Of a stretch of DNA of 10,820 nucleotides, positions 1 through 7,800 are shown one piece after another. The notes below the pieces were generated by a model. The model was given only the letters and a program-made list of their open reading frames with translations, was not told the DNA's origin and searched no databases. Both the position numbers and the translations under genes were made by a program. The stretch is from JAADHG01 sp964418645. Lineage in GTDB: Bacteria; Bacteroidota; Bacteroidia; Flavobacteriales; Flavobacteriaceae. The stretch is from contig CAYQME010000073.1 of assembly GCA_964418645.1 (NCBI GenBank), forward strand, positions 1-10,820, read 5' to 3'. How positions within the stretch are numbered: the stretch's first letter is position 1; each line of letters begins with the position of its first letter.

Positions 1-790
1 TTAATTCATGTCCTTTAAGAACCGCTTTCATTTTATCTGATTGAGGGCTAGACAACAGATCTTTCATATCGTATTTAGCCTGCGTATACGTATTTGCTAA
101 ATCTATAGCAGAAGGGTTCCAGTTTAAAGAATCAATTTTATAAATATTATGACAACTTACACATGAGGCGCCTTTACTGTTAAAGCTTTTACTTCCCAAA
201 AACAGTTCTTTACCTTTGGCAACATCTTCTGCTGTTGCCTTAACTCTTAAAGATTTTTTTTGATTTTCAAGAATAGCATCTAGTTTCTTCTCAATTTGTT
301 GGAGTTTTTTATCATATTCATCAACTTTTGACGTCAGTTCTTCAATTTTTTGATTAGAAACTCCAGACCTAACACTTGGATTTCCTGTGTTTTTTGGATT
401 TTGGGCTTTAACAACAGGCTTAGGTTTGGGGTTTTTATTTAAGCTTTTGATATAATCAATAATTGCTTGAATTTCTGCTTTAGACAATTTAGTGTCTGGC
501 ATTTTATTTTTATCAAACTTATTCCAAATTTTAACCGCCTCAGAATCTCCTGCTTTTATCATTGTTTTAGACGAAGCAATAAAGCTTACCAACCAACTGT
601 TACTATGTTTGAATTCAACACCCATAAGGTCGGGGCCTTTCATATCGCCTTCTCCTATTGAATGGCAGTCTGCACAATATTCGTCAAAAAGATCTGCAGC
701 ATCGCTCTGTGCAAAAGTGTAAAAAACACCCAAACTTAAAAAAACTACCAAGAAAGAAGTAATTTTTAAATAAAATGATTTGTGTATCAT
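1..790 (-). CDS. Diheme periplasmic c-type cytochrome, 3' end outside window
   Basis: The frame opens at the ATG at 788-790 and stays open to the window edge, giving 263 visible residues with no stop. Residues 1-27 form a signal peptide ending in YTFA before QSD, so the protein is exported. The first haem site is CADCH (C39, C42, H43) followed by KMPD, whose M97 is a likely distal ligand. A Lys/Pro-rich linker (about 118-140) leads to a charged heptad-like segment (about 147-180) that looks like a short coiled coil. A second cytochrome domain follows, with CVSCH (C210, C213, H214). The role is inferred: a soluble or tethered electron carrier between membrane complexes. It sits behind a terminator that ends the upstream cytochrome genes, so it may be its own transcription unit. 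I see no good TAnnTTTG box in front of it. The electron donor and acceptor cannot be named from this window. Confidence 0.9.
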   Translation of the reverse strand, partial: MIHKSFYLKITSFLVVFLSLGVFYTFAQSDAADLFDEYCADCHSIGEGDMKGPDLMGVEFKHSNSWLVSFIASSKTMIKAGDSEAVKIWNKFDKNKMPDTKLSKAEIQAIIDYIKSLNKNPKPKPVVKAQNPKNTGNPSVRSGVSNQKIEELTSKVDEYDKKLQQIEKKLDAILENQKKSLRVKATAEDVAKGKELFLGSKSFNSKGASCVSCHNIYKIDSLNWNPSAIDLANTYTQAKYDMKDLLSSPQSDKMKAVLKGHEL

Positions 791-852
791 GTAACTTACT
801 TTTATAAACCGTTTAAGGTAGTTTGTCATTTATTTAAATAATAAGAAAGATT

Positions 853-901
853 AAAAAAAAATCACAACGATAAGATTGCAAACAAATTATTGTGATTTTT
901 T
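853..901 (-). terminator. Rho-independent terminator after the monoheme cytochrome
   Basis: Read on the minus strand, AAAAAATCACAA (901-890) pairs perfectly over 12 bases with TTGTGATTTTTT (867-856), and the T run continues to nine bases. The loop is long, 22 bases. It starts 22 bases after the stop codon at 924. The T run makes it best suited to the minus strand, and no plus-strand gene ends here. Confidence 0.75.
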
Positions 902-923
902 CAAATTATTTTATTCTTAAATA

Positions 924-1354
924 TCAATCGTTAGATACGTTAGAAAACGTCTTAATATACATTATGACATTCCAAATGTCTTCATCTTCAAGAATTTTAT
1001 CATAAGCTTTCATATCATTTCTGCCATTTGAAATTTTCCAAAATTTAGCGCCATCTGTTTGTTTTACATAGCAAGAATCGTTGAAATTTGTTGGAGGAGG
1101 GGTTAAATCGGCAGCCTCCACGCCATTTCCATCTCCGGTTCTACCATGACAAGACCTACAATTTTTTCTGTAAACTAATTTTCCTTCCGCAATATTATCA
1201 TCATTTACTTCGTATGGATTAGTAACATCATTGGCCGACGCAGGAGCGACCCATTTAGTTGTATCCTGTAAAATTATTGTAACATCTCTAGTTATGCTAT
1301 TATATTTAGGTTTTAACGACATGAAACTAATGGATATAATAAGGACTAAAGAAA
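924..1354 (-). CDS. Membrane-anchored monoheme cytochrome c, N-terminus lost in gap
   Basis: The last 142 or so residues are visible and end at TGA 924-926. The start codon lies in the 100-N gap. The visible part begins with a hydrophobic stretch (SLVLIISISFMSL) that is probably an uncleaved inner-membrane anchor or the end of a signal peptide. A linker of about 50 residues precedes a class I cytochrome c domain with CRSCH (bases 1146-1160), then GRTGDGNG, and NDMKAYDKIL, where the Met is a candidate sixth haem ligand. The C-terminus (DIWNVIMYIKTF) is the usual last helix of small cytochromes of the PF13442 kind. The family role is single-electron transfer in the periplasm. It lies downstream of the DUF5777 gene in the same direction and is probably co-transcribed with it, though the gap hides the junction. 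Confidence 0.88.
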
Positions 1355-1454
1355 NNNNNNNNNNNNNNNNNNNNNNNNNNNNNNNNNNNNNNNNNNNNNN
1401 NNNNNNNNNNNNNNNNNNNNNNNNNNNNNNNNNNNNNNNNNNNNNNNNNNNNNN
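1355..1454. other. Scaffold gap, 100 N
   Basis: Exactly 100 N, the usual placeholder for a gap of unknown length. It removes the start and first residues of the monoheme cytochrome and the intergenic junction with the DUF5777 gene, whose stop codon (1459-1461) lies four bases from the gap edge. Another small gene inside the true gap cannot be excluded. Any reading frame drawn across these N is meaningless. Confidence 0.98.
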
Positions 1455-1458
1455 ATGT

Positions 1459-2304
1459 TTAAAAATGATATTTTCTGATAATATTAAATCCAATCATAAA
1501 ATCACCATTTTCAATTAAATCATTTGTGTTAAACATATAATTTTTTTGTGGAGATAATCCGTTATAATTCGTTGCAAATAATTGAAAGACATGTCCCGTT
1601 GTTGAAAATTCAAATCCTAAACTAAGTCCTGGATGTGGATTGCCATTATAGAATTTTGTAATAGGTTGGCTATAATCTACAAGAACAGACGTTTGAGGAC
1701 TTATTTTATAACGCCCTCCAAAAGCTATAGCTATCATATCATTTTTAATTGTTGGTACAACTGCATTGTAATGTGATATACTCGGTGCTACTTGTGCTGA
1801 AAATTTTCTTGAAAAGCGTTTGGCAATAATTAACATGTTAAAAAAAGAATACCTATCTGAGGTGTGGAAAAAATTGTCTTTTAGTTTAGCATTTATGGTA
1901 AAGTTGCCATAATAAGTTAAGCTAATCGGCATTCTATTTGAACGCGTTTGCGCAAGCAGTCCTACTTTTAAATTAAAATCTTGTAGCCTATCAAACTTAA
2001 TAGTGCTATAGCCCACAGTAATTTTATCAGTTATGGCATAAGCAAGTCCTATGCGAATGTTTGAAGGTGCCCAAAAACCAGCCAAATCATTGGTGCCTCC
2101 ATTAATTAACCCAAATCTATGAGACATTTGGACTTCTAATGTGTTTTTAGAATTTAAAACATTTGAGGGGTTTTCAATTATAAATGAGCCTTCAAATGCA
2201 GGTCGTTCGGGTTTGTCGATAATTGAATCCTTAACCTTTTCTTGTGAAAAAGCGAATAGAGGAACGATTAATAAAGGAATCAATATTTTTTTTAAATTTT
2301 TCAT
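1459..2304 (-). CDS. DUF5777-type outer-membrane beta-barrel protein
   Basis: This 281-residue protein starts with a signal peptide (MKNLKKILIPLLIVPLFAFS, then QEK), so it is exported without a lipid anchor. The rest is made of alternating hydrophobic and polar stretches rich in aromatic residues (for example ITVGYSTIKFDRL, ISLTYYGNFTIN, TSVLVDYSQPITKFY) and ends in the aromatic Phe typical of outer-membrane barrels recognised by BamA. The opening segment (FEGSFIIENPSNVLN, LEVQMSHRFG) matches my recollection of the DUF5777 family, which is Bacteroidota-specific and often lies beside c-type cytochromes. The function of the family is not established. The gene begins 16 bases after the stop of the small cytochrome lipoprotein, a clear operon arrangement, and a monoheme cytochrome follows. 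A passive pore or an electron-conduit sheath are both possible; neither is shown by the sequence. Confidence 0.85.
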   Translation of the reverse strand: MKNLKKILIPLLIVPLFAFSQEKVKDSIIDKPERPAFEGSFIIENPSNVLNSKNTLEVQMSHRFGLINGGTNDLAGFWAPSNIRIGLAYAITDKITVGYSTIKFDRLQDFNLKVGLLAQTRSNRMPISLTYYGNFTINAKLKDNFFHTSDRYSFFNMLIIAKRFSRKFSAQVAPSISHYNAVVPTIKNDMIAIAFGGRYKISPQTSVLVDYSQPITKFYNGNPHPGLSLGFEFSTTGHVFQLFATNYNGLSPQKNYMFNTNDLIENGDFMIGFNIIRKYHF

Positions 2305-2320
2305 ATCTAAGTTCTAAAAA

Positions 2321-2707
2321 TTAATTATTTAATGCCCCTTGATTAATCCAGGCTTCCACTAAACTAATATCTTCATTTGACAATGGACCTCCTGGAGGCA
2401 TAACACTAGGAACTCCAATTAAGCGTTGATATAATTCACTGCCATCTGCATCAAATGGTACTACTAAAGCAGGATCGGTTACTGTAAGGAAAGTATATGA
2501 ATTCCCTTCAGTTAAATCTGGTTGATTGACAGCTGGATGACATGCTACACAATTTGTATTAAAGATAGGTTGTATGTCATTCGCAAACGAAACATCAGTG
2601 TTAGGAGGAATCACTTTTTCTACGACATCATCATAATAACAACTAGTTAAAAATAAAGTCAGAATTAGTGCTGCTATTTTACTTAATAAATTAAATATAT
2701 TTTTCAT
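2321..2707 (-). CDS. Small monoheme cytochrome lipoprotein, PSCyt1-like
   Basis: This 128-residue protein carries a type II signal peptide with lipobox LTSC (C23), followed by YYDD, an acidic pair at +4/+5 that resembles the surface-export signal of Bacteroidota lipoproteins. The mature part has one haem site, CVACH (C53, C56, H57), preceded by DIQPIFNTN, and a later VMPPGGPLS motif whose M103 is the likely distal ligand. The layout (DIQPIF, CxxCH, MPPGG, then a last helix DISLVEAWINQGA) is that of the planctomycete-type cytochrome C family (PF07635). The expected role is electron transfer at the outer membrane. It is the first gene of a probable operon with the DUF5777 barrel 16 bases downstream. 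A terminator separates it from the tetraheme gene upstream. A 14-base palindrome at 2735-2748, 28 bases before the start, may be chance in this AT-rich sequence. Confidence 0.88.
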   Translation of the reverse strand: MKNIFNLLSKIAALILTLFLTSCYYDDVVEKVIPPNTDVSFANDIQPIFNTNCVACHPAVNQPDLTEGNSYTFLTVTDPALVVPFDADGSELYQRLIGVPSVMPPGGPLSNEDISLVEAWINQGALNN

Positions 2708-2825
2708 TTTATTAGTCTTAAATTATTTGTTTTCATAGATGAATCTATTTTCCTGAATTTTAAATAAAGTATTTTCATCTTTTGAGTTTTTAAGTATAAT
2801 TGAAGCTTTATCAAAAAGTTAAAAA

Positions 2826-2861
2826 AAAGAGGCGGTTTAGTCTGTTTTAAACAGCCTCTTT
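2826..2861 (-). terminator. Rho-independent terminator after the tetraheme gene
   Basis: On the minus strand AAAGAGGC (2861-2854) pairs with GCCTCTTT (2833-2826); after one mismatch four further pairs (GTTT with AAAC) extend the stem, leaving a loop of about ten bases. A run of eight T follows (2828-2821). It starts 23 bases after the stop of the tetraheme gene, so that gene is probably largely monocistronic. Confidence 0.88.
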
Positions 2862-2884
2862 AGATTTAATTAACTAATTCATTT

Positions 2885-4585
2885 TTATAAGCCAGGATAT
2901 TTAGTTTCGTCTGTTAATGCTTTAAGGATGTTTTTAATATCTGTAATTGTAGCATCGTTAAAGCCCATCATAATAGATCCTAAATGACCCGATACAGCTT
3001 GGTGCTGAGTTTCGTAAGGTTTTAATCTACCATATTCACCTAAACTTTTGCCTTCAAGATTTAAAGTAAGACCATCATTACCATGACATACAAGGCAATT
3101 ATTAGTCAATAACATGTCACCAATTGTTGCGTCACCGTCTTTGCCTACATTATTAAAAGTTCGTGAACCTGTGGGGTAAGTGCCAACTGTAACTATATCA
3201 TATAAAAGACTGGTATCTAAGGCACCTACTTTTAAGAATTTTACCAAATCCCAAATTTGAGAGTCAGTTAAAATTTTACCATAATCTGGCATCTCGTTGC
3301 CTCCTAAAGTAGGATTTGTTCCATCTGTTGTTTTTGTTGGATCAACTAGACGACCTCCTGTGTTTTTAATATGGTCAAAAACCACTCTAATAGGATCTGA
3401 ATTTATAGCGTTAAGTAAAGTTACATCTGCAACATCTGGTCTTCCGATTTTAGGACCGCGATCTATATAACCACCATTAGTACCTAATTGATCCCATCCG
3501 TGACATTGTTTACAACGATAGAAATCACCATAATTAGTAACATCTGCCATATTAATAGTTGGGTCAACCGTGTTTGCAAAGTCGGTCCCAGAAATAACGG
3601 CAGTACCTGTAGACCACCATTTATCGTAAAGGCGTGCGCCGTTTAACTTGTCAGCAGCATCAAAAGCTTGTTGGTCAATTTCGTCTTGACTTAAAGCTAA
3701 ATCTGGATATTTGGTATTATCTTGTAAAGCTTTAAGTAAATTTTTGATATCAGAAATAGATGCACCAGTAGCACCCATCATAACAGAACCTAAATGACCG
3801 TGACGGGCTTGGTGTTGAGTTTCGTATGGTTTTTTTCTGCCATATTCGCCTAAACTTAAACCTTCTAGATTTAAATTTTTACCATCGGCACCATGACAAA
3901 TAGCGCAATTGTTTGCAAAGAAAGCATCACCAGTAGCGGCATCACCATCTTTACCAATATTGCTAAATGTTCTTGATCCAGTAGGGTAACTGCCGGTTGT
4001 AGTAATATCATACAATAAATCAGTATCTATAGCTCTTGTTTTTAAAAATTTTACTAAATCCCAAATTTGAGAGTCAGTTAAAATTTTACCATAATCAGGC
4101 ATATCATTACCTCCTAAAGCTGGATTGGTACCATCGGCTGTTCTAGCAGCAGAAACAGGCGCTCCACCATCGTTTTTGATATGATCAAACACTGTTTGAA
4201 TATCATCCACATTAATGGCCTCGGTTAAGGTTTGAGAAGACACATCTGGTCTGCCAGTTTTTGGACCTCTGTTAATATATGAAGCAGTGTTTGCTAATTG
4301 ATCCCAACCATGACATTGTTTACATCGGTAAAAGTTACCAAAATTTGTAATGTCCGCTAAAACTACATTAGGGTCAGAAGGAGACGTAAAATCTGTTCCA
4401 GCCACACTAGCGGAACCTGTTTGGTAAAATTTGTCATAAAGTCTACCGCCATTTATAGCATCGGCATTGTCAAAAGATTGTTGTGCAGTCTCCTCAGGAA
4501 TTGATATCATGGTATCATCATGTGTACAACTCGTAATTACAATAGCCAAAATAAATATGGCTAAAAACAATTTTAAATTTTTCAT
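2885..4585 (-). CDS. Tetraheme c-type cytochrome lipoprotein with internal tandem duplication
   Basis: The product has 566 residues from the ATG at 4583-4585, chosen because it opens directly into a type II signal peptide with lipobox ITSC (C20). An in-frame ATG at 4648 would add 21 mostly Lys-rich residues before the signal and is less likely. After C20 come T, H, D, D, an acidic pair at +4/+5 like the Bacteroidota surface-export signal. Four haem sites are visible: CKQCH at 88-92, CAICH at 227-231, CKQCH at 358-362 and CLVCH at 497-501. The second pair lies exactly 270 residues after the first. Each unit also repeats MPDYGKILTDSQIWDLVKFL and GHLGSxMMG, which hold candidate Met ligands. The expected role is multi-haem electron transfer at the outer membrane; the substrate is unknown. 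A terminator follows. A Crp/Fnr-like palindrome and a TAnnTTTG box lie upstream, predicting a 5' leader of about 105 bases. I cannot assign it to a named enzyme. Confidence 0.92.
   Translation of the reverse strand: MKNLKLFLAIFILAIVITSCTHDDTMISIPEETAQQSFDNADAINGGRLYDKFYQTGSASVAGTDFTSPSDPNVVLADITNFGNFYRCKQCHGWDQLANTASYINRGPKTGRPDVSSQTLTEAINVDDIQTVFDHIKNDGGAPVSAARTADGTNPALGGNDMPDYGKILTDSQIWDLVKFLKTRAIDTDLLYDITTTGSYPTGSRTFSNIGKDGDAATGDAFFANNCAICHGADGKNLNLEGLSLGEYGRKKPYETQHQARHGHLGSVMMGATGASISDIKNLLKALQDNTKYPDLALSQDEIDQQAFDAADKLNGARLYDKWWSTGTAVISGTDFANTVDPTINMADVTNYGDFYRCKQCHGWDQLGTNGGYIDRGPKIGRPDVADVTLLNAINSDPIRVVFDHIKNTGGRLVDPTKTTDGTNPTLGGNEMPDYGKILTDSQIWDLVKFLKVGALDTSLLYDIVTVGTYPTGSRTFNNVGKDGDATIGDMLLTNNCLVCHGNDGLTLNLEGKSLGEYGRLKPYETQHQAVSGHLGSIMMGFNDATITDIKNILKALTDETKYPGL
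2888..4483 (-). repeat. Two-unit tandem repeat of 270 codons inside the tetraheme gene
   Basis: Unit 1 covers residues 35-304 (bases 4483-3674) and unit 2 covers residues 305-566 (3673-2888, slightly shorter because the protein ends). They align with no insertion or deletion over 262 residues. A hand count gives about 179 identical positions (68 percent). At DNA level the spacing is 810 bases, and bases 3246-3286 and 4056-4096 are identical over 41 bases. Both haem sites of each unit keep register. Confidence 0.93.
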
Positions 4586-4694
4586 AATTTTAAGTTTGTA
4601 ATTTTTAAATTTTTTGTAATCGTTTTTGATTAATTTAATCCTTCTCATTGCAGTATATTTAAAGTTTTTACAATTTTACTTGCTAATTTCTATA

Positions 4695-4702
4695 CAAAAT
4701 TA
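4695..4702 (-). promoter_or_regulatory. Candidate -7 promoter box for the tetraheme gene
   Basis: The minus strand reads TAATTTTG, an exact match to the Bacteroidota -7 consensus TAnnTTTG. At the expected -33 place the bases are TAGT, a poor match to TTTG, so this promoter may need an activator. Transcription would start near 4690, about 105 bases before the chosen start codon. Confidence 0.5.
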
Positions 4703-4724
4703 TTCATCAAATGTTATACGAACT

Positions 4725-4738
4725 ATGACTTTGGTCAT
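4725..4738. promoter_or_regulatory. Crp/Fnr-like palindrome upstream of the tetraheme gene
   Basis: ATGAC-TTTG-GTCAT is a perfect 5-4-5 inverted repeat containing TGA-N6-TCA, the core shared by Crp and Fnr family sites. Its centre (4731.5) is 29.5 bases upstream of the first T of the -7 box. With that T near -12, the centre falls near -41.5, the class II activator position. A perfect 5-base inverted repeat alone could arise by chance in 300 bases; the spacing is what makes it worth noting. Confidence 0.4.
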
Positions 4739-4887
4739 GTTTTAAAAAAAACTAATTAGTATTTATATTGAATAATAGTCATTATATGTTTTTACTTAAA
4801 TTGTAATAATTGTTTATAACTTTCCCTTTCTAAAGGCATAATTATTCTTAATTTTAGGGTTCTTAATTTTTATATTAAAATCCATAT

Positions 4888-7800
4888 ATGTACCTCATTT
4901 TTGATACTGAAACTACAGGTTTACCTAAACGGTGGAACGCTCCAATTAGCGATATTAATAATTGGCCACGTTGTATTCAAATTGCATGGCAATTGCATGA
5001 CCAACAAGGTAAATGTATAGAGCATCAAGATTATTTAGTACAACCAGAAGGGTTTAACATTCCATATGATGCAGAGAAAATTCATGGTATTTCTACGGAG
5101 TTAGCTCAAGAACAAGGCATTNNNNNNNNNNNNNNNNNNNNNNNNNNNNNNNNNNNNNNNNNNNNNNNNNNNNNNNNNNNNNNNNNNNNNNNNNNNNNNN
5201 NNNNNNNNNNNNNNNNNNNNNCGTTGCTTTTTGGAGTTAATTCGTAGAGAAGAATTTACCAAAGAGCAACTAGATGTCCAGCCCGATTATTTTAAAACGT
5301 TTTCTGAAAAGAATCCTGATGTAATTCAGCTCATAGGATTAAAACATATTAATCTTAAAAAAGCTTCAGCAAAAATAAACGAACGTTTAGAAGAAGAGCA
5401 AACCATAGATGCTGTTATTCCAGAAGAAACTGATGTTGTTGAGCAGTTAAAGAATGCTGATTTTGTTCACCTACACAACCATTCTCAGTTTTCTATTTTG
5501 CAATCTACCATTAGTATTAAGAATTTGGTTGCAGCAGCAGCAAAAGAAAATATGCCAGCAGTAGCACTAACCGATCATGCAAATATGATGGGAGCTTTTC
5601 ATTTTGTAAAAGAAGTAAAAAATCACAATAAAACAGTTAAAGCTGAAAATGCTGAAGCATTAGAAAAGGGGGAAGAAGCAACTGCAAAAGGAATTAAACC
5701 CATACTTGGATGTGAGTTTTTTGTTTGTGAAGACCATACAAACAAATCTCAGAAAGATTATGGCTATCAAATTGTAATGCTTGCCAAAAACAAAAATGGA
5801 TATCAGAATTTGGCTAAAATGTCCTCTATTGCTTATACACAAGGGTTTTACTACGTACCGAGAATAGACAAAAATGTTGTTAAACAATATAAAGAAGACA
5901 TTATTGTACTTACGGGAAATTTATATGGCGAAGTCCCAAGCAAAATTTTAAATGTAGGTGAAAGGCAAGCTGAAGAAGCCTTACTTTGGTGGAAAGAACA
6001 GTTTGGAGATGATTTATATGTTGAATTGATGCAACATCATCAAGAGGATGAAAAACGTGCCAATCAAGTTTTGAAAGCTTTGGCCAAAAAGCATGATGTA
6101 AAATTGGTAGCAACCAATAATACGTATTATGCTAAACAACAGGATGCCAATGCTCACGATATTTTGTTGTGTGTAAAAGATGGCGAAAAGCAAGCCACAC
6201 CAATTGGTCGAGGACGAGGATATCGTTTTGGGTTACCAAATAAGGAGTACTATTTTAAGTCTTCTGAAGAAATGAAGAGTCTATTTAAAGATATTCCGGA
6301 GGCCATTAGTAATATTCAAGAAGTTGTAGATAAAATCGAAGCTTTTGAATTGGCAAGAGACGTATTGCTTCCAAAATTTGATATCCCTGAAACCTTCGAT
6401 AATGAAGACGAGTATTTGCGCCATTTGGCCTACGAAGGTGCCAAAAAAAGGTATGGCGAAATTACCCCAGAAATTAAAGAGCGTTTGGATTTTGAACTTA
6501 ATGTTGTAAAAAACACAGGATATCCTGGATATTTTTTGATTGTTGAAGATTTTATTCGTGAGGCAAGACATATGAATGTTTCTGTTGGTCCAGGACGAGG
6601 TTCGGCAGCAGGTTCTGTGGTAGCTTATTGTTTGTGGATTACCAATATAGATCCCATTAAATACGACTTGCTTTTTGAGCGTTTCTTGAATCCTGATCGC
6701 GTAAGTATGCCAGATATTGATATTGATTTTGATGATGAAGGTCGTGGTCGTGTTATGGATTATGTAATTAATAAATATGGGAGTAGCCAAGTAGCTCAAA
6801 TTATTACTTATGGTACCATGGCTGCAAAATCCTCAATAAGAGATACGGCTCGTGTGTTAGATTTGCCATTGCATGATGCGGATAGAATAGCAAAGCTTAT
6901 TCCAACAATGTCCAAACTAAATAAAATTTTTGGAATCGATGAAAAAGTTTTGAAAAGTAAATTTAGAGCAGATGATATGGACAAAATCAATCAGCTTTTA
7001 AATATTTCAGAAGGCGATGATCTTGAAGCTGAAACCATTAATCTTGCAAGAATTTTAGAGGGTTCAGTCCGTAATACCGGAATTCATGCCTGTGGAGTTA
7101 TTATTACACCCGATGATATTACAAATTTTGTTCCTGTGGCGACTGCTAAAGATTCAGATTTGTATGTTACACAATTTGACAATTCTGTTGTTGAAGATGC
7201 AGGCTTACTAAAAATGGATTTCTTAGGCTTAAAAACCTTGACTCTAATTAAAGACACCGTAAAAATTGTAAAAGCGAAGCATGGTGTTACACTCGATCCT
7301 GATAATTTCCCTTTAGATGATGAAGATACTTATGCATTGTTCCAAAAAGGAGAAACTGTAGGCATTTTTCAATATGAATCTCCTGGTATGCAAAAGCATT
7401 TAAAAGATTTAAAACCTTCAGTTTTTGATGATCTTATTGCAATGAATGCACTTTATCGTCCAGGACCAATGGAATATATACCGAGTTTTATTAGGCGTAA
7501 ACATGGTGATGAAGAAATAGAATATGATCTTCCTGAAATGGAAGAATATCTTAAGGAAACCTATGGCATTACAGTCTATCAAGAACAGGTGATGTTATTA
7601 TCACAAAAACTGGCTGATTTCACTAAAGGTGAAGCCGATGTACTGCGTAAGGCAATGGGGAAAAAACAAAGAGCAGTTTTAGACCAGATGAAGCCAAAGT
7701 TTATAGAACAAGCTGCAGCCAAAGGGATGGACAAGGAAAAGCTTGAAAAAATATGGAAAGATTGGGAAGCTTTTGCGAGTTATGCGTTTAATAAATCTCA

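Larger units (their letters stand above)
4586..4887. other. Divergent intergenic region between tetraheme gene and dnaE
   Basis: These 302 AT-rich bases separate two divergently transcribed genes. They hold the palindrome and -7 box described separately for the minus-strand gene. For dnaE I see only imperfect -7 candidates (TAACTTTC near 4817 and TAATTTTA near 4848) with no good -33 partner. No convincing small gene or RNA is visible. Confidence 0.6.

Noticed and set aside
467..722. Two overlapping plus-strand reading frames of 64 and 76 codons
   Set aside because: They are antisense to the diheme cytochrome, whose signal peptide and haem motifs are unmistakable.
1231..1518. Plus-strand reading frame crossing the first N gap, and the minus-strand continuation of the cytochrome frame to 1493
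   Set aside because: Both rely on an artificial length of N; the bases 1459-1493 belong to the DUF5777 gene.
2735..2748. Palindrome ATAGAT-GA-ATCTAT upstream of the small cytochrome lipoprotein
   Set aside because: Short, AT-rich and without a recognisable promoter at a sensible distance; it is easily explained by chance.
4586..4648. In-frame upstream ATG of the tetraheme gene at 4648
   Set aside because: It would put 21 mostly Lys-rich residues before a complete lipoprotein signal peptide; the ATG at 4585 gives the normal layout.
5231..5233. TTG as start codon of a separate DnaE
   Set aside because: The reading continues upstream in frame to 5222 with residues of the exonuclease domain; the apparent start is a gap artefact.
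5660..6990. Several minus-strand reading frames of 60-172 codons inside dnaE
   Set aside because: They are antisense to conserved polymerase domains and show no recognisable protein features.
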